From contig OZ005696.1 in NCBI GenBank assembly GCA_963930775.1, positions 8,610,980 to 8,674,979 of the forward strand: a stretch of 64,000 nucleotides of DNA, in the 5' to 3' direction. Positions 35,564 to 47,424 of the stretch are shown piece after piece. The notes under the pieces were generated by a model. It did not search any database and had not been told where the DNA came from. It saw only the letters and a list, made by a program, of their open reading frames with translations. This DNA comes from Cliona cf. orientalis. Taxonomy: Eukaryota > Porifera > Demospongiae > Clionaida > Clionaidae. The translations under genes and the position numbers were made by a program. Positions within the stretch are counted from its first letter, which is position 1, and each line of letters begins with the position of its first letter.

Positions 35564-36681
35564 ATTATTATTTGTGGCTGTTGTGGGCAAATAATTTCTA
35601 TTATATGATTGCACATACACCATGCCCTCCTTCACTCGGCTAATGTGTTCATAGTTGAGAAGGCGGCTCTCTCTCTCTCCTACCTCTCCTCAACTTGCCT
35701 TGGCAACCGGATGGCAGTCACTCAGGAGCGAGGGCAAGTTACATGTACTTATAGAGTAGAATTGAGGACTTTCAATATTAAAATTTTACTCACAAACAAT
35801 AGTTAGTATCATAGTGAAACTGTGGTTGTAATCTTTTATGTCAAAATGGGATTCAAGTCAGTAGTCGTGGCATGAAGACTGTTTGTGATTATACTGGATT
35901 GTTGGTACACTCTTTACAGTCAGTAATGACATCACTGCAGGTTGGATGACCTTCAGAGAATCTTCACCAAATGTAAGTGAACACTTATTGTACTTATGAT
36001 ATAACTTGCTTTTCACTTCCGCTACACGTATGACGTTGTATGTCACCCGGGTATGCATATGTGTGCATATATACCAGCAAGAGCTTGTAGACTGTGCATA
36101 TATACCAGCAAGAGCTTGTAGACCTTGATATTAGTAATAGCTAAATTATATTGTGCGCATTTTGCAAGATTGTGATCATCAAGAACCTCAATATGTTTAG
36201 TTTATACCGACATACCATATACGTAGCAGCAAACATTCGAGGGAAAAAATTTTGCATATCAGTAGGAAATTAAAATTTTGCGGAATGCTATATCAACCAT
36301 ATAGGTGGGTGGAGCATGCCCAAATTTCATAGAGAAAACTTTCACAGATGGCACTCAATTGTGAGCATTTCTCCCTGGATAGTTCCCCACTATACAGTAT
36401 ACTTTATGATCCAATACTGACCACATGCAGCCCACACTGAGGTACAGCTTCTGGTTGGTCAGATACTGATGAACTTTGCCGTGTGTGATGAGTCCCGCCC
36501 CTTCCTGCTGGACCACGGGGGCCTGGTGGATGTGATGGTGGAAGCCGTTGGGATGAACCAGCTGAGGGAGGCTGTCAGAACTAGTGCTCTCAAGGCACTG
36601 CTGGAGCTAGGCAGGGCAGACAACAGGGTCATCTTGAATAGGGTAAGGGGATGATCTCTAAAATTAAAATTTTTGTAATTA

Positions 36682-37096
36682 CAGTCCAACCTCGATTATC
36701 CGAACCTCGATTATCCGAACCCTCGATTATCCGAACTCGAGATCCGAAGAAAATGCAGGGTCAAAGTACACATTGTGACCACGTGACCCAATTGCGCATG
36801 CGCAGTAAACCTACGTCGCATAGTTGCCACGCGAGAACCAGCTGCTGCGCTGCTATTAAATCTAGTTCTAACACTCAAAGAAATAAAAGAAACGCAAGGT
36901 AAGTGTTCTATCAATCGAGGATGAGATTAAAATCGTCGAAATGCTCGATAAGTCTGTCATATGTACGTTTTTACATGCATGATCGACTTTGTGGGTGTGG
37001 CTTGGGCGTGGTCATCGTTATCCGAACTCCTTGCTTATCCGAACGGTTCGAGATTTCCCCTTGGCCAAAGGGGTTCGGATAATCGAGGTTGGACTG
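36682..37096. mobile_element. Pogo/Tigger-like non-autonomous element (415 bp)
   Basis: The ends CAGTCCAACCTCGATTATCC and GGATAATCGAGGTTGGACTG are inverted repeats bordered by TA (36680-36681, 37097-37098). CTCGATTATCCGAAC is repeated internally at both ends, a feature of pogo-group elements. It contains no transposase. It lies in ARM-C intron 7 and is absent from ARM-B and ARM-D. Confidence 0.8.
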
Positions 37097-37673
37097 TATT
37101 TGTTTCCTGGTTCACCGGCCATCCATTGCTATGGTCCCCCCCCCCCCCCCCCCAATAGATGTTCAAATTTATTTAATTGTAATTTCTTATATTATAGCAT
37201 TCTTATTTCCTTTCAGCCTGGGCTAGTCGAGGCCAGGGTCTTCTGGACATCCAGTCTCTCGGAGGCAAGGAAATCCATCACTCCTGCTTGGAGCTGCTGC
37301 TCACCTTTACCCAAGACTCTGAGGTAAATTACAGTAGCCCCTAGTTGTTGTTTTTATACTTTTCTACGTATAAATCATTTTGTTGTGTTTTGTTACTGTA
37401 GGGTTTGAAGCAGCTGCTTGTGCACTCTGACCTTCTCTCCTCCCTCCAAGATTTAGTCCACTCTGCTACCAGTGACAGATACCTGGCTCTATTGATGGTA
37501 GGTGGAGTGAAGTTGAGAAAATAGTTTGCTGTACACAGACTATGACAGATTTGATGGAAAATTATAATAATTGACTATCCCTTACCAAATCACAAAATTT
37601 CAAATTTCGGAATTTTGGGCCTAACCCCACCAACAATAATATTATTATTAATTTTTTTCAAGGGTGTATACTA

Positions 37674-38134
37674 CCGTAATTCCGGAAAATAATGCGACAA
37701 TCTTATTAATGCGAACTTTGCGAGTCAGCTACCGTTCGCATTAATAAGAAAACATTATTTTTTGTGAACGCAATAATTATTGTAATCGATACTGGTAACT
37801 TGAAGATCGTCAAAACGTTCTAAATAATGCTCATTGCATGCTACTTACTGTGTGCCTGTTTAATAGCTGCTACATGAAAGGTGGAGTTTTATAGGACCAA
37901 ATTTGAAGGTAAGTTACAGCTATAATATGTAAGTATGCCTGAACTAAGTGCAGGTAATAGTAGGAGCTTTCTAGGTCTGGGGCAGATCATTTTTAACATC
38001 TTGACTCAATACAGTCCAATTCCATCAGACCACCAGCCATGCATTCGCATTTGTTAAATTAGCATTATTAAAAATATCATCATTTTTGTCCAATTCGCAT
38101 TTTTTTAAACACACATTAATTTCCGGAATTACGG
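37674..38134. mobile_element. TIR element CCGTAATTCCGGAAA (461 bp)
   Basis: The ends CCGTAATTCCGGAAA and TTTCCGGAATTACGG are inverted repeats bordered by TA. Repeated TTAATGCGAA/TTCGCATTAATA sequence lies inside. It is in the last intron of ARM-C only. Probably a Tc1/mariner-type non-autonomous element. Confidence 0.8.
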
Positions 38135-38492
38135 TATAATAATTCTGCTTTCTTTTTAGTTGCAGGTTGTCTTGGTGATGCTGAAGGCACGTCGACACAG
38201 GGCTAGGTTGATCTCCATCGGGGTGAGGGATCTACTGGAGGAACTGCAAAACAAGCTGGACGCAGTGACGGCTCAGGACGATGAACTGATCAACCTTTTA
38301 TCCGAATGCTGGCTACAGTTCAATGATAATTAAGTTGTACAGTATCTCTGGTGTATTATAGCTTAATTCACGAACTCAATCAAACTGCAAAATTTCATTA
38401 ACAGTATCAATGTCATTCAATGCCACCATTGATCATTTTTCAGCATTACCACCATTTAAATTTTTGTTCAATTTTGATTTAAAAATTTCAAT

Positions 38493-38498
38493 AATAAA
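38493..38498 (+). terminator. Poly(A) signal AATAAA of ARM-C
   Basis: It lies 160 bp after the ARM-C stop and 76 bp before the opposite-strand stop of the HSP70L-4 tail exon. Confidence 0.55.
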
Positions 38499-38573
38499 AG
38501 CATCATGTCGTACATCTACACGTCGTCTGATCTATACCAAAGAGCTGTCTGTGTGAACTATGACCAACAATGG

Positions 38574-40061
38574 TCAGTGGTGTGGGCAGGAGTGAGTATG
38601 TCCCTGGTGATTATGACTCTTGGGCTTTGGTGGTTCATACCAGGAAGGCATCAGTTCTGGCCTCTCAGTTCTCTTGGCTTCAACTGTGTCCTGTAAAAAA
38701 GAGGAATTTCATTTAGGTTAGCAACTTTTCATAAAGTTCAAAGAGTAGGTATAATATTATTATACCAAAAGTGCAACTGCAGATCAACAGCTGTTTTGGC
38801 CTAACTCGACAGAAAAAGCATTAGTCACTCTCGCAGGGCAGGGCAGGTTTTGCTGTAGTACAATCTTCACGCACACCTCCTTGTTCTCCCGTCTCATACA
38901 CTTCAAAAACAACCGTCGTTTGGTCGTCTACGCTAGTGGTGAACTGCCTAGTCACTCTCGCAGGGCAGGTCAGGTTTTGCTGTAGTACAGTCTTGACACT
39001 ACCGTCTATGACCTTGACACCAAGCGCAAAATTTGTGGCCGATAAAATGATGAAATCTTCGAATCGTTTGTTCCTATCTCCACCCAAGAGTGCGGCGTAG
39101 ATAGCTGCACCTCGAACAGCAGCTGTGGACGGATCGGCAATAATCACAGGGGCCACCCCAACAAAGAGATTACAAAAAGCTCTTTGAATTTCGGGAAGAA
39201 TCGGTGACCCCCCACTGAGCAAAATTTGGTCGATTTTCTCTTGTGCTTGCATCTGAACGCTTCTGACGCATTTTTCTAAGCTCTGGAAATTCCCTGAACT
39301 AAACTCCTTCTGAGTATCGGGTGTGAGGGGATAGCCATATGAAGAACGGACTTCATAGATCGTATCGTCTATCGTGATGCAGCAAATATCAACGAAACCA
39401 GCACCAACGTTGATGACAATGACATTCACTGCATTTTTGTTCTCAGTCTCAAATCTGTGAGCAATTGCAGCCGCCCATGCCTCGTTAATAAATCGTTTCA
39501 CTTTAATCCCGGCCGCATCGCAAAGCTGTATGATACGCACTCGATCCATGAAGCCAAAACAAGCGGGTACAGTTGCAACAGCCTCCTTGACGGGAACTCC
39601 TAAGTGCACGTCAACATTCTCAATCACTTTCCAAAGCACCATTGACAGTAACTCTTCTGGTTTGTAGAGCTTGCTGCTGTTGGATGATTTAGTGGCAGGA
39701 ATGCTGACTGCAGCAAGCCCATCTTGATCAGCTGCTATTTCAAAGGGCCAGTTCCCTCTCTCGCTAATAATTACAGGGTCGTCTGGCTTCCTCCCCAGCA
39801 GCTTCTTCAGCCCATACACGGGGTGAGAGAGGTTTCTTTGTGCCAGATCATAGGCATGTCGACCGAGGACAGTGGCTGAGCGAGCTAAGTTGTCGGCAGA
39901 CTCTGATTCAGATTGGAGGTTGAAGCCAACAAAGGCGGGAGTAGAGTCGTTGCCCAGCTCGTCCTTGATCAGCTCCACTCGACTGTCGCGGAAGACGGCA
40001 GCTCGCAGGCAGGGTTGTGTGTGCCCAAATCCAAGCCGATCGCTGCAGGAAGACTGGCCAT
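38574..40061 (-). pseudogene. HSP70L-4, frameshifted start and lost 3' part of exon 1
   Basis: The ATG at 40061 opens MASLPAAIGLDLGTHN, but a 5-nt insertion near 40012 (GCAGGCAGGGTTGTG against GCAGGTTGTG) shifts the frame. The normal frame then stays open to the shifted end REDCTTAKPALPCESD at 38821, reached through the same 125-nt type duplication as in HSP70L-1. About 55 residues of substrate-binding sequence and the exon-1 donor are missing. The tail exon (38690-38574) survives but is no longer properly spliced, and its His run is two residues shorter. Confidence 0.85.
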
Positions 40062-40147
40062 ATTTTTGAGTGGAAAAGATCGTCATGCTACGTGTCAACC
40101 CTGTACCATTCTGCGCACTAAAACGTGAAATCAAAGCACTACGCAGT

Positions 40148-40202
40148 TTAATAGTCTCGCGCGCCAGCCCCTCCTACGCAAAGAGGGCTGGTGCGCGAGA
40201 CT
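40148..40202. mobile_element. 55-bp hairpin insertion with 10-bp target duplication
   Basis: TAGTCTCGCGCGCCAGCC pairs with GGGCTGGTGCGCGAGACTA. ACTACGCAGT flanks it at 40138-40147 and 40203-40212. The long direct repeat shows it is an insertion. It lies between HSP70L-4 and RocDD-4. Confidence 0.7.
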
Positions 40203-40317
40203 ACTACGCAGTGGTATTTCAAATTGTAGCAAGAGGTGATCACCAAAATTTATTAATATGATTGGAGTATTCACACAAATATTTAGCTACCATACAAAAA
40301 ATGATTTTAGTGCATAC

Positions 40318-40362
40318 TAGCCTCGTACCCAGGCCCTTTGAAAGGGCCTGGGTACAAGGCTA
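40318..40362. mobile_element. 45-bp hairpin insertion with 9-bp target duplication
   Basis: TAGCCTCGTACCCAGGCCCT pairs almost perfectly with the arm ending GGGTACAAGGCTA. AGTGCATAC flanks it at 40309-40317 and 40363-40371. It lies just past the RocDD-4 stop, in the 3' UTR region. Confidence 0.75.
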
Positions 40363-42928
40363 AGTGCATACAAAAAAACAACAACTCATTTCAGTGCTAG
40401 GACTTGCTCTGCTAGATGTTCAAATCCAACAGTGGGGGACTGGAGGGCCTCAGCTAATGCTGCTAAAGTGGGTTTAGGTTGGACCATCTTCAGCCAAGTC
40501 GTGAGCATGGCTCGAAATCGATTGTCACTGTTCTCATTGTCAGTCTTGATAGTGTCTAATGTTCCTGGATCAATCTCCAGCTCCAGACCAATGTTGTACC
40601 ACTTTACCCTGGCTTCCCAAGTAGCTCTCTGAACCTTACGAAGGTCTTTGATGGTAAGTACACCTGCATGTGTGTAAATTATTAAATCTTAGAGATAATT
40701 TTTTAAAAACTACATACCTGCATCAGATGAGAAAGGTGCATCTTTGCCGAACCAGATCTTGTGTTCTTCAGTCATGTCACTGAATACGGAGGCTGGGTGA
40801 GTGGTACAGGTCAAAAGGCCACTGCTAGAAATGTTAGCTGCATGCAGCGCGGTGTCTCGGTGTGTAGCATTCAAGCAGAGAAAAGCTGTCTTGGGGATTG
40901 AATTGTTAAAGTTCAGTCGTCGCGATGCTTTGCGAATTCCAGTGAGGACAGTCTCGCGGATCAATGGGCAGACCTTTTCACACACTTCAAGTGCTTTATC
41001 TCGGCTAATATTGGAAGGAAATGTGATTTCGATTTGGAAAAAGGTATTGAAAGAATCGGATATCGTGATGAAACCAGGGTGGTCTCCTGGAACTTTAAAG
41101 CGAGCTCTATTTCGTGACAGCTGGACAGGATTGCCATCCTCCATAAGAAGCTCCCATTTGGAATCTGTGATAACGGTAGAAAGAAGACAGCAGTAGACAC
41201 CAAGCTTGGGACCATCAGGACCAAAGTAGAAGAGAAGAGAAGCGGCAACCTGAGGGGCTGGGAGTGACAAGGGATGAGGTATGGCTTCTTCCTCAAGGAG
41301 ACACGCCATCAGGTACTTACCTTCACCTACCTCAGCAACAATCAGAAGATGTTTGAAAAGCAAGATTAGGTGATCTTCCTCGAAAAGCTTTGGAATGTAG
41401 CCTGATTCAAACTGTGAGAGAATATCTCGTGTGATTATACCACATAACTTAAACTCTCGAGAACCACGTACACTTCTAGCTGCTCGAACCTGGGTAGGCA
41501 GCTTTGCACGCAGTGTTAAGCTATGCTCTACAAGCTCTGTGATCTTGTCAAGGACGACCTGAGAATTTATGAACACTACCTCTGGAAGGACCTCGCTATA
41601 ATGCATGACAAGCTTGTGGGCTGTGAGGTATTTCAGAGCATCTTCAAAAGATTCCTTCGTAAAGTGGAATTTGGTTGCTTCCTTGAAGCACTCTTCTTTG
41701 CTCAGTATTGCCTTCTTTTGGTACTTTGCAAACCGTTTGAAAGCCATCTCCAAAGCAAAGTATCGATGTGGGATCCTGACACGTTGGAGCCTCTGAAGCT
41801 CACGTAACATGAGGTACCTCAAATCAGCAAGGACTGCCTGATCATCATCCGCTGGGCATTTGGCATTGATGGCAAATATGAGCCGCTGTGACTCTGCATC
41901 ACAAAAGATGACATGATCCATCATGTTTGGAGGGATGATGCTGAGGAGCTTTCGTTCCTTTTCTGCTCTATCCTCGTCCTTGCATTGATGTTCAAGATCC
42001 TTGTGTGTCCCTATGAAGGCAATCTTAGGGCATTTGCCACTTTCACAAGTCGACTGAAGGACTCGCATGCAGTGGCGAAAGGTCTGCAGGTGTGTGAAAG
42101 GAGATTTGAAAGGCTTTCCAATGGGTTTCCCATTAGTATAATACTCAACTAATGGGTGACTGTCAAGAGGCTCATTGAGCTTCACCACAAGCATGCCAAA
42201 CATGGTGTTGGAGACAAAAACTGGAAGTATTTCGTGATACGTTGGCTGCCCACCAGAATCGCCCATGTCAATCACGTCTTGATCATCCAGTTGACCAGCT
42301 GCCTTTGATCCAGCATGCATTCGAACAACAAGTTCTCTCTCTAATCCACTATGCTCTAACTTTTTAGTAATATCAGCGACAGCAGATTCCACGTCTTGCA
42401 CTGGAGGTAAGACATTGAAATCTCCAGCTGAGATATGAGCTACAGCTGCTTCATCTCCCTCTAGTCGTCTGGTGTGTGGTTGTGGTGATTGCTTGCCTCT
42501 ATGCGACAGTTGCGAATGCTTGGCTGACTCACAGAGCATGTCAGAGTATTGTTGGTCAGTGATCCTGGAAAAGCGAGTCTCACCAGCTGTCTCCTTGCTG
42601 ACGCCAAGCTTGCATTGAGCTACTGCCCTCACTGGATTCTTAACACACTGTGTGCTTTGTCGTACGGGTGGAGGTTTCTCCTTGAGGAAAGCGTGAAGAA
42701 CGTGGGTCTTCCCAGACCCTCCAGCCCCCATCAGGAATGAACTACCACTCCGGAAGTTGGATCCTCCCTCCTTCATGGCTTCATCAAAATTGAGCTGTGC
42801 CCTTTCACTCACTGTATATATCCATGCATAAAGTGGAAGTATGTATAATATTATATGACTAGTCTGAGCATTCTGTGTACATTTATGTCATAAACCATGC
42901 ATATACATGTAGCTAGCTAGGCCGTGTA

Positions 42929-43350
42929 TGTAATAATCGAACTCAGGGTGGTACATGTATACGAACAGTATATCCTGGGCAACCATAGTTTATCAGTTTA
43001 ATATCTTGACCGTGATTGGTCAGTGTAATCAGCAGACTGTTTACGTTTCATATTTGAAACTTGAAGAGTTGGAGTAGTGGGTAGCTAGATTCTATCATAA
43101 TGATAATCTGTACAATAGTTAGTGTATCAAGCTGGAACCCTCCTAGTGATTCATGTGTGGGAGCTACTGGCTATCATAGGCTATAGCTAGTGAAATGCTA
43201 GTAGCTACAACACAAACTTGGCATGCCAGTGCAACTGTGTTATTGGACTATCAGGGGTAGGGAGTTATAATGCCTGAGGGCTGGGGTACATGGGAGTTAT
43301 ACCATGGCTGTTACCTAGGATACAAGGCTAAGTCATGATATTCAATATAC
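42929..43350. other. Extra intronic sequence special to RocDD-4
   Basis: RocDD-1 and -5 read GGCCGTGTATACTATAGATC without interruption. Here about 420 bp separates GGCCGTGTAT from ATACTATAGATC. No terminal inverted repeats or coding sequence were recognised. Confidence 0.5.
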
Positions 43351-44596
43351 TATAGATCATCACGTTTATGTATATTATACTGACATTACTGCATGTGCAT
43401 GCATTATGGTGAGTAATCTTGGCGAGCATTAAATTTAGCAAAATGGCTCTCTACTGGTAGCTATTGGCGATATTTAAATTTGGTGATCTAAATGCTTACC
43501 GCCATAGGTGCACGTGCATTAAATTAAATAATATTAGTGAGTTTTAATTAATTTTGGTAATCTATACCAAATTTTCCTTGATTCACACTATGGCATGCAT
43601 ATAATATTATTATAATAATTATAGTACCCGATCATATGTATGCAATCACTGCACACTGCTCTGCATTGCTTGTATGTGAATGCTTAACCTTGGGATTAAC
43701 ACTTACATGAGGCAATAGAAAGAACTTGAGAACTATATCAAATCAAATGTGGCCCTGACTACAATAATTTGGAATGTACAGAGGTACACTCCCACTCCCA
43801 GGCAGACTGTGTCAGCTCCAGCTTTCAAATTACCACACACAATAATCAACAATGTAACTGGGAAGGTGGTCCCTGTATTATGCTTGGCCATTACAAACCT
43901 TATAATGACTATCACAGACAATGGGTGCATTAGAGTAATTTCCTAGTACCTTGAACATAAGTGCTTTCCACTGTGTCAGCCTGATGGGGAAGGAGAACAC
44001 GATGGAGTGCCTCGGCAACCTGCCTCCAACTTGGGCAGGCGTGGCCAGTGGCATAGAGGTCAAGGTACGCTTCTCTCCTCTGGGAGGGGCTGTGGAGGTT
44101 CCTCTTCATTTCACCAACCTTAGACCGCGGTAGATCTAACTGTGCATCTAGCTCCGCTGAAACAGGTATTAGGTTCACTGCTATTGCTCCCCCACCAAGC
44201 CCCACATATATATCATCCATTGCTACAAACAGCTCCTCCAGTTTCTCTGTTGTGATAGTGAGATCTGTGTTGATAACAAACCACAACGTTAATGTTGTGG
44301 CTATTGCTTTAATTAGTCTTTGAATAATTAATTACTAGCTATCCATAAAATTAATAGTAATACATGTACCTGTGATTAAATTAAATTTACAGCATCCAAT
44401 ACATGGTAAATTGTAAATCTAAACGTGTGCACTTGTGCAGCCCAGCCATCATACGCATACTTAGCTGTGAGCATGTGTAGTACATTACACACATACAGAG
44501 CTGTAGTAGGTGTGGTCGATGGGCATGACAAATCAAAATCCACACCTTGTTACATTACTGGCCATTACCAGCCTGTGCTTACAAAATTTAATAAGG

Positions 44597-45225
44597 CAGT
44601 GACGTAGGCGGGGCTCAGGGGGCTCGAGCACCCCCCTCTGCTCTTGGCCTAGTCATGCGGCTAGTTCACCATAGTCCATAGAACAACCTCATCCAGCACC
44701 TCCTTGGTTACTCCAAACTATCATCTACTACAAAAACACAGCTTAAAAGACAGTTAGAAACTTATCTCATCCCAAGATTTGGCCGAAAACCTTGAGCTAG
44801 CTCGCTAGCTATAAGGCCAGTAGTAATAATATCCTTGTTTCCCGTCACCATCAAGATGCCAAGAGTATGCGGGCGGGCGGTTATTATCTATTATTGCCTA
44901 AAAATTATTATTCATAGGCCACAATACTGCAGAATTATTATACGACTGCTTCCTCCATGAATATCATTAAGGACCACCTGCTAATGAGATTCATAAGCCT
45001 GAAAATTCAATAATAATTGTAGATGCGGTAGCCTAGAAAGGATGCGGGCGGGTGACAGGAAACAAGGAATCTACAAAGCTTGGCCTAATATTCAGAATGC
45101 GTTCTCGTTGATAATTTGAACTTTGACCTTGACGGTTAATAAGTGGGCGTGGCTTAAAATTTTGCGCACGCGCTTCGCGTGCGTACTCCAGCACCCCCTT
45201 ATCTAAAATCCTGGCTACACCCCTG
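44597..45225. mobile_element. 629-bp insertion with TAAGG target duplication
   Basis: The ends are CAGTGACGTAGGCGGGGCT and GGCTACACCCCTG. TAAGG flanks it (44592-44596, 45226-45230). The sister introns read AATAAGGATAGTAAC without it. Ends of the CAGNGGNGTAGCC type are common among non-autonomous DNA transposons. It contains a short GCGCACGCGCTTCGCGTGCG palindrome. Confidence 0.7.
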
Positions 45226-45891
45226 TAAGGATAGTAACTTTTCACTGTTTCTGACATTTTGACAACATTCATGCACCACTCACTAAGATGCATAAAACTT
45301 GAAATATAGGGTGGACAACAACGACAATAGTAAAAGGACAAAACCAATATTTTATCCTTGCTTGAAAAATAATTTCATCTCACATGGGCAAGCCTATTTT
45401 GAGCATCTAGGCAATAACCATCAAAGCACATACACAAAGACACAGTAGGTATGGGGTACATAGTTTACTTACTGATAGCCTGGCACTTACCTCTGAGTGG
45501 TAGGAATGGTTTTAATTTCTCCACAGCAGCAAACTCCCCCTCTCTGTACAGTCGACTGGCAAGATGTGTCCAGGAAGGCTGAGGGTGGCAGTAGACATAG
45601 TAGGAGGCACACTCATTGGCTATTTCTCTCTTAGTGGAGCACCTCTGGTGGATCTCAATGAGTCGACTACGAGGGACTACTGTCTTAACATAGCCATAAC
45701 GAGAATAAAGTGAGTTCCAGTCTTTCACCAACTCCATGACTTCAGCCACACTGTCGGTCGTCAAGGTGGGGTCTGAAATGGAGAGCATAGCTATTAATAT
45801 CCACACAGACTTTAAGAGTATCCACCTACAGACAAATCTTACAAACATGTACAGGCTACATGCATGTATGCAAAATTTAGCAGCTATCATT

Positions 45892-46447
45892 ATCTCCCCA
45901 GTAGCAATTTACTTTCCTGTGGTTATGAGGTAATTGTGGTGTAACCTATGATGAAATTATGATGAAATTATGATGAAATTATGATGCAACCTATGAGGTA
46001 ATTATGAAAAAATCCAGGGCCTCGCTGGAGCCTTTCTGGGACTCTAAAATCAGTAAATATGTAGAGTATCTTACGCGTATATCCAGCGAATACATTACAA
46101 GCTGAGCGCTACTTTCTCTGAGAAGCACTGTTGGTTGAACTTCACGTGTTTTCTTGGCTTGCGTAATGCCGTGGATAAATAAAGCTAGCCTTGTGCTATA
46201 TATAGCACGCATCGTCACAAGGGGGCTGGCCCGCGCGAGACCACAGCAGCGCGACCAATCTGAAATTCAGAAGGAATACTGTGCTGTCGAGTTCGTCTCT
46301 GTGATTGAAGCATCGAAACTTGTCGCTATCAAGGTTGAGAGTTGATCTTAGACGCTATCTCCATGATTTCTGGGGCCAGCATCGTACGCATTCTATTGAC
46401 GACCTTTTACCACATGGACCATTACACTGTGCTGCTACTGGGGAGAT
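45892..46447. mobile_element. 556-bp element with TIR ATCTCCCCAGTAGCA
   Basis: ATCTCCCCAGTAGCA and TGCTACTGGGGAGAT form the ends. The other RocDD copies have the empty site AGCTATCATTGTAGTGG. TCATT occurs on both sides but about ten bases beyond the right TIR, so the exact duplication is unclear. The interior has four direct repeats of ATGATGAAATT. No coding sequence. Confidence 0.7.
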
Positions 46448-47380
46448 GGTCAAGGGTTCATTGTAGTGGCATCAACACTAACGGTTGAAATTGGATGCCT
46501 CACCTCAAGACTCTAGGATTTTTGTACACCTGCTTGAACTCTTATAATATGGTATACGTGGAAATTTCGTTGTTGGACAAAAAATTTATGAACTCATGCT
46601 ACCTTCATATTGCATAAAAATAATTATTTTAAAATAAATTCTTGCCAATGTGGTAAAGATCATCGTATCCTCTATACAATATTAAAAAAATTACCAGTAG
46701 TGTGATAAAATTTCCGCCTATGACATCAAGTGGTGAAATTGGCGAAAATTTTTTACCCATCCACATATACGGTATGTGTATGGTGCTGTACCCTACACTA
46801 CTGTGATGGTACACACGCCGTGGTATGGCGTGAGTGTATGTATTTTTGCTTGATGTGTGTATGTGTATCTACCTTGGACTGGTTCTCCATAGCTCCTAAT
46901 ACGACTGGCAACAGGAGTCTCCTCTGCCCCATCAAGAGCAAAGATCACTGCCCTCTATGAGGGCTGGAAGTAACCTTGTCCCTGGAGACATTGCTCCACA
47001 GCTTCCTTGAGGCTGCTGCTGCTGTAGTATGTACCAAGCCAATGGACCACCGCTTCCCAGTCCTCCACTCCCTCCAATGCCTTCAAAATGTTTTCCACCG
47101 TTAGGGGCGGGGCTGGTGAGAGAGCATAAAGGCGTATTTTAGGGCACATCAAATTAAAGAAGATTGTCATTCATAACGTTTCATGGCCACCACACCATGT
47201 TATACATATAAACACGCCCACTACAGATTGAGATTTATAAATTATAGGCTACATCAATATCGAGTCATTCAACTCGGATAGTAGAATTATGGCCATGGTA
47301 GTGTGGCACATGCATTAAGTATCATTGATTAGATTTTTACCTCTGTTCAATGCTCCTGCTTCATTGTTTATCTCCGCCAT

Positions 47381-47424
47381 CTTTAGCAGTTGGGGGTGGC
47401 AGGATTGATCATGTGCGCATGCGC
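47381..47424. promoter_or_regulatory. Bidirectional RocDD-4/ARM-D start region with NRF1-like palindrome
   Basis: Only 38 bp separate the RocDD-4 ATG (47380, minus) and the ARM-D ATG (47419, plus). TGCGCATGCGC at 47414-47424 matches the NRF1 consensus and contains the ARM-D ATG. The RocDD-4 ATG lies in AAGATGGCGG, a YY1-type motif. Shared, TATA-less control of both genes is inferred. Confidence 0.6.

Larger units (their letters stand above)
34963..38333 (+). pseudogene. ARM-C, damaged armadillo-type protein gene
   Basis: Recognisable exons: remnant of exon 1 (about 34963-35006, frame destroyed by the deletion shared with ARM-B), 35072-35161, 35313-35352, remnant of exon 5 (about 35624-35733, first half lost), 35941-35972, 36431-36642, about 37217-37323, 37402-37497 and 38160-38333. 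Exon 4 is missing, replaced by inverted-repeat sequence. Exon 8 has a 5-nt insertion (GTCGAGGCCAGGGTC against GTCGAGGGTC) that shifts the frame. The last two exons are intact. The GC donor after QERG is retained. Confidence 0.75.
40386..47380 (-). pseudogene. RocDD-4: complete structure with one nonsense codon in domain 1
   Basis: Six exons: 47380-47341, 47112-46873, 45772-45491, 44264-43950, 42811-40718 (2,094 nt) and 40663-40386, totalling 1,083 codons with consistent phase-1 junctions. The only visible lesion is TAG at 46955-46957, where the others have the Trp of the PSW core (FQPS then stop). Because exon 2 is phase 1-1, skipping it would restore the frame and give a protein without domain 1. 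The domain-3 patch is the longest of the five (VGLGGGAIAVNLIPVSAELD). GTPase, COR-like and death domains are intact. The start codon is 38 bp from the divergent ARM-D start. Introns carry three insertions. Confidence 0.8.

Noticed and set aside
36961-37327. 112-codon ORF running through a pogo-like element into ARM exon 8
   Set aside because: It joins transposon, intron and a frame-shifted exon. It is useful only as evidence of the 5-nt insertion in ARM-C.
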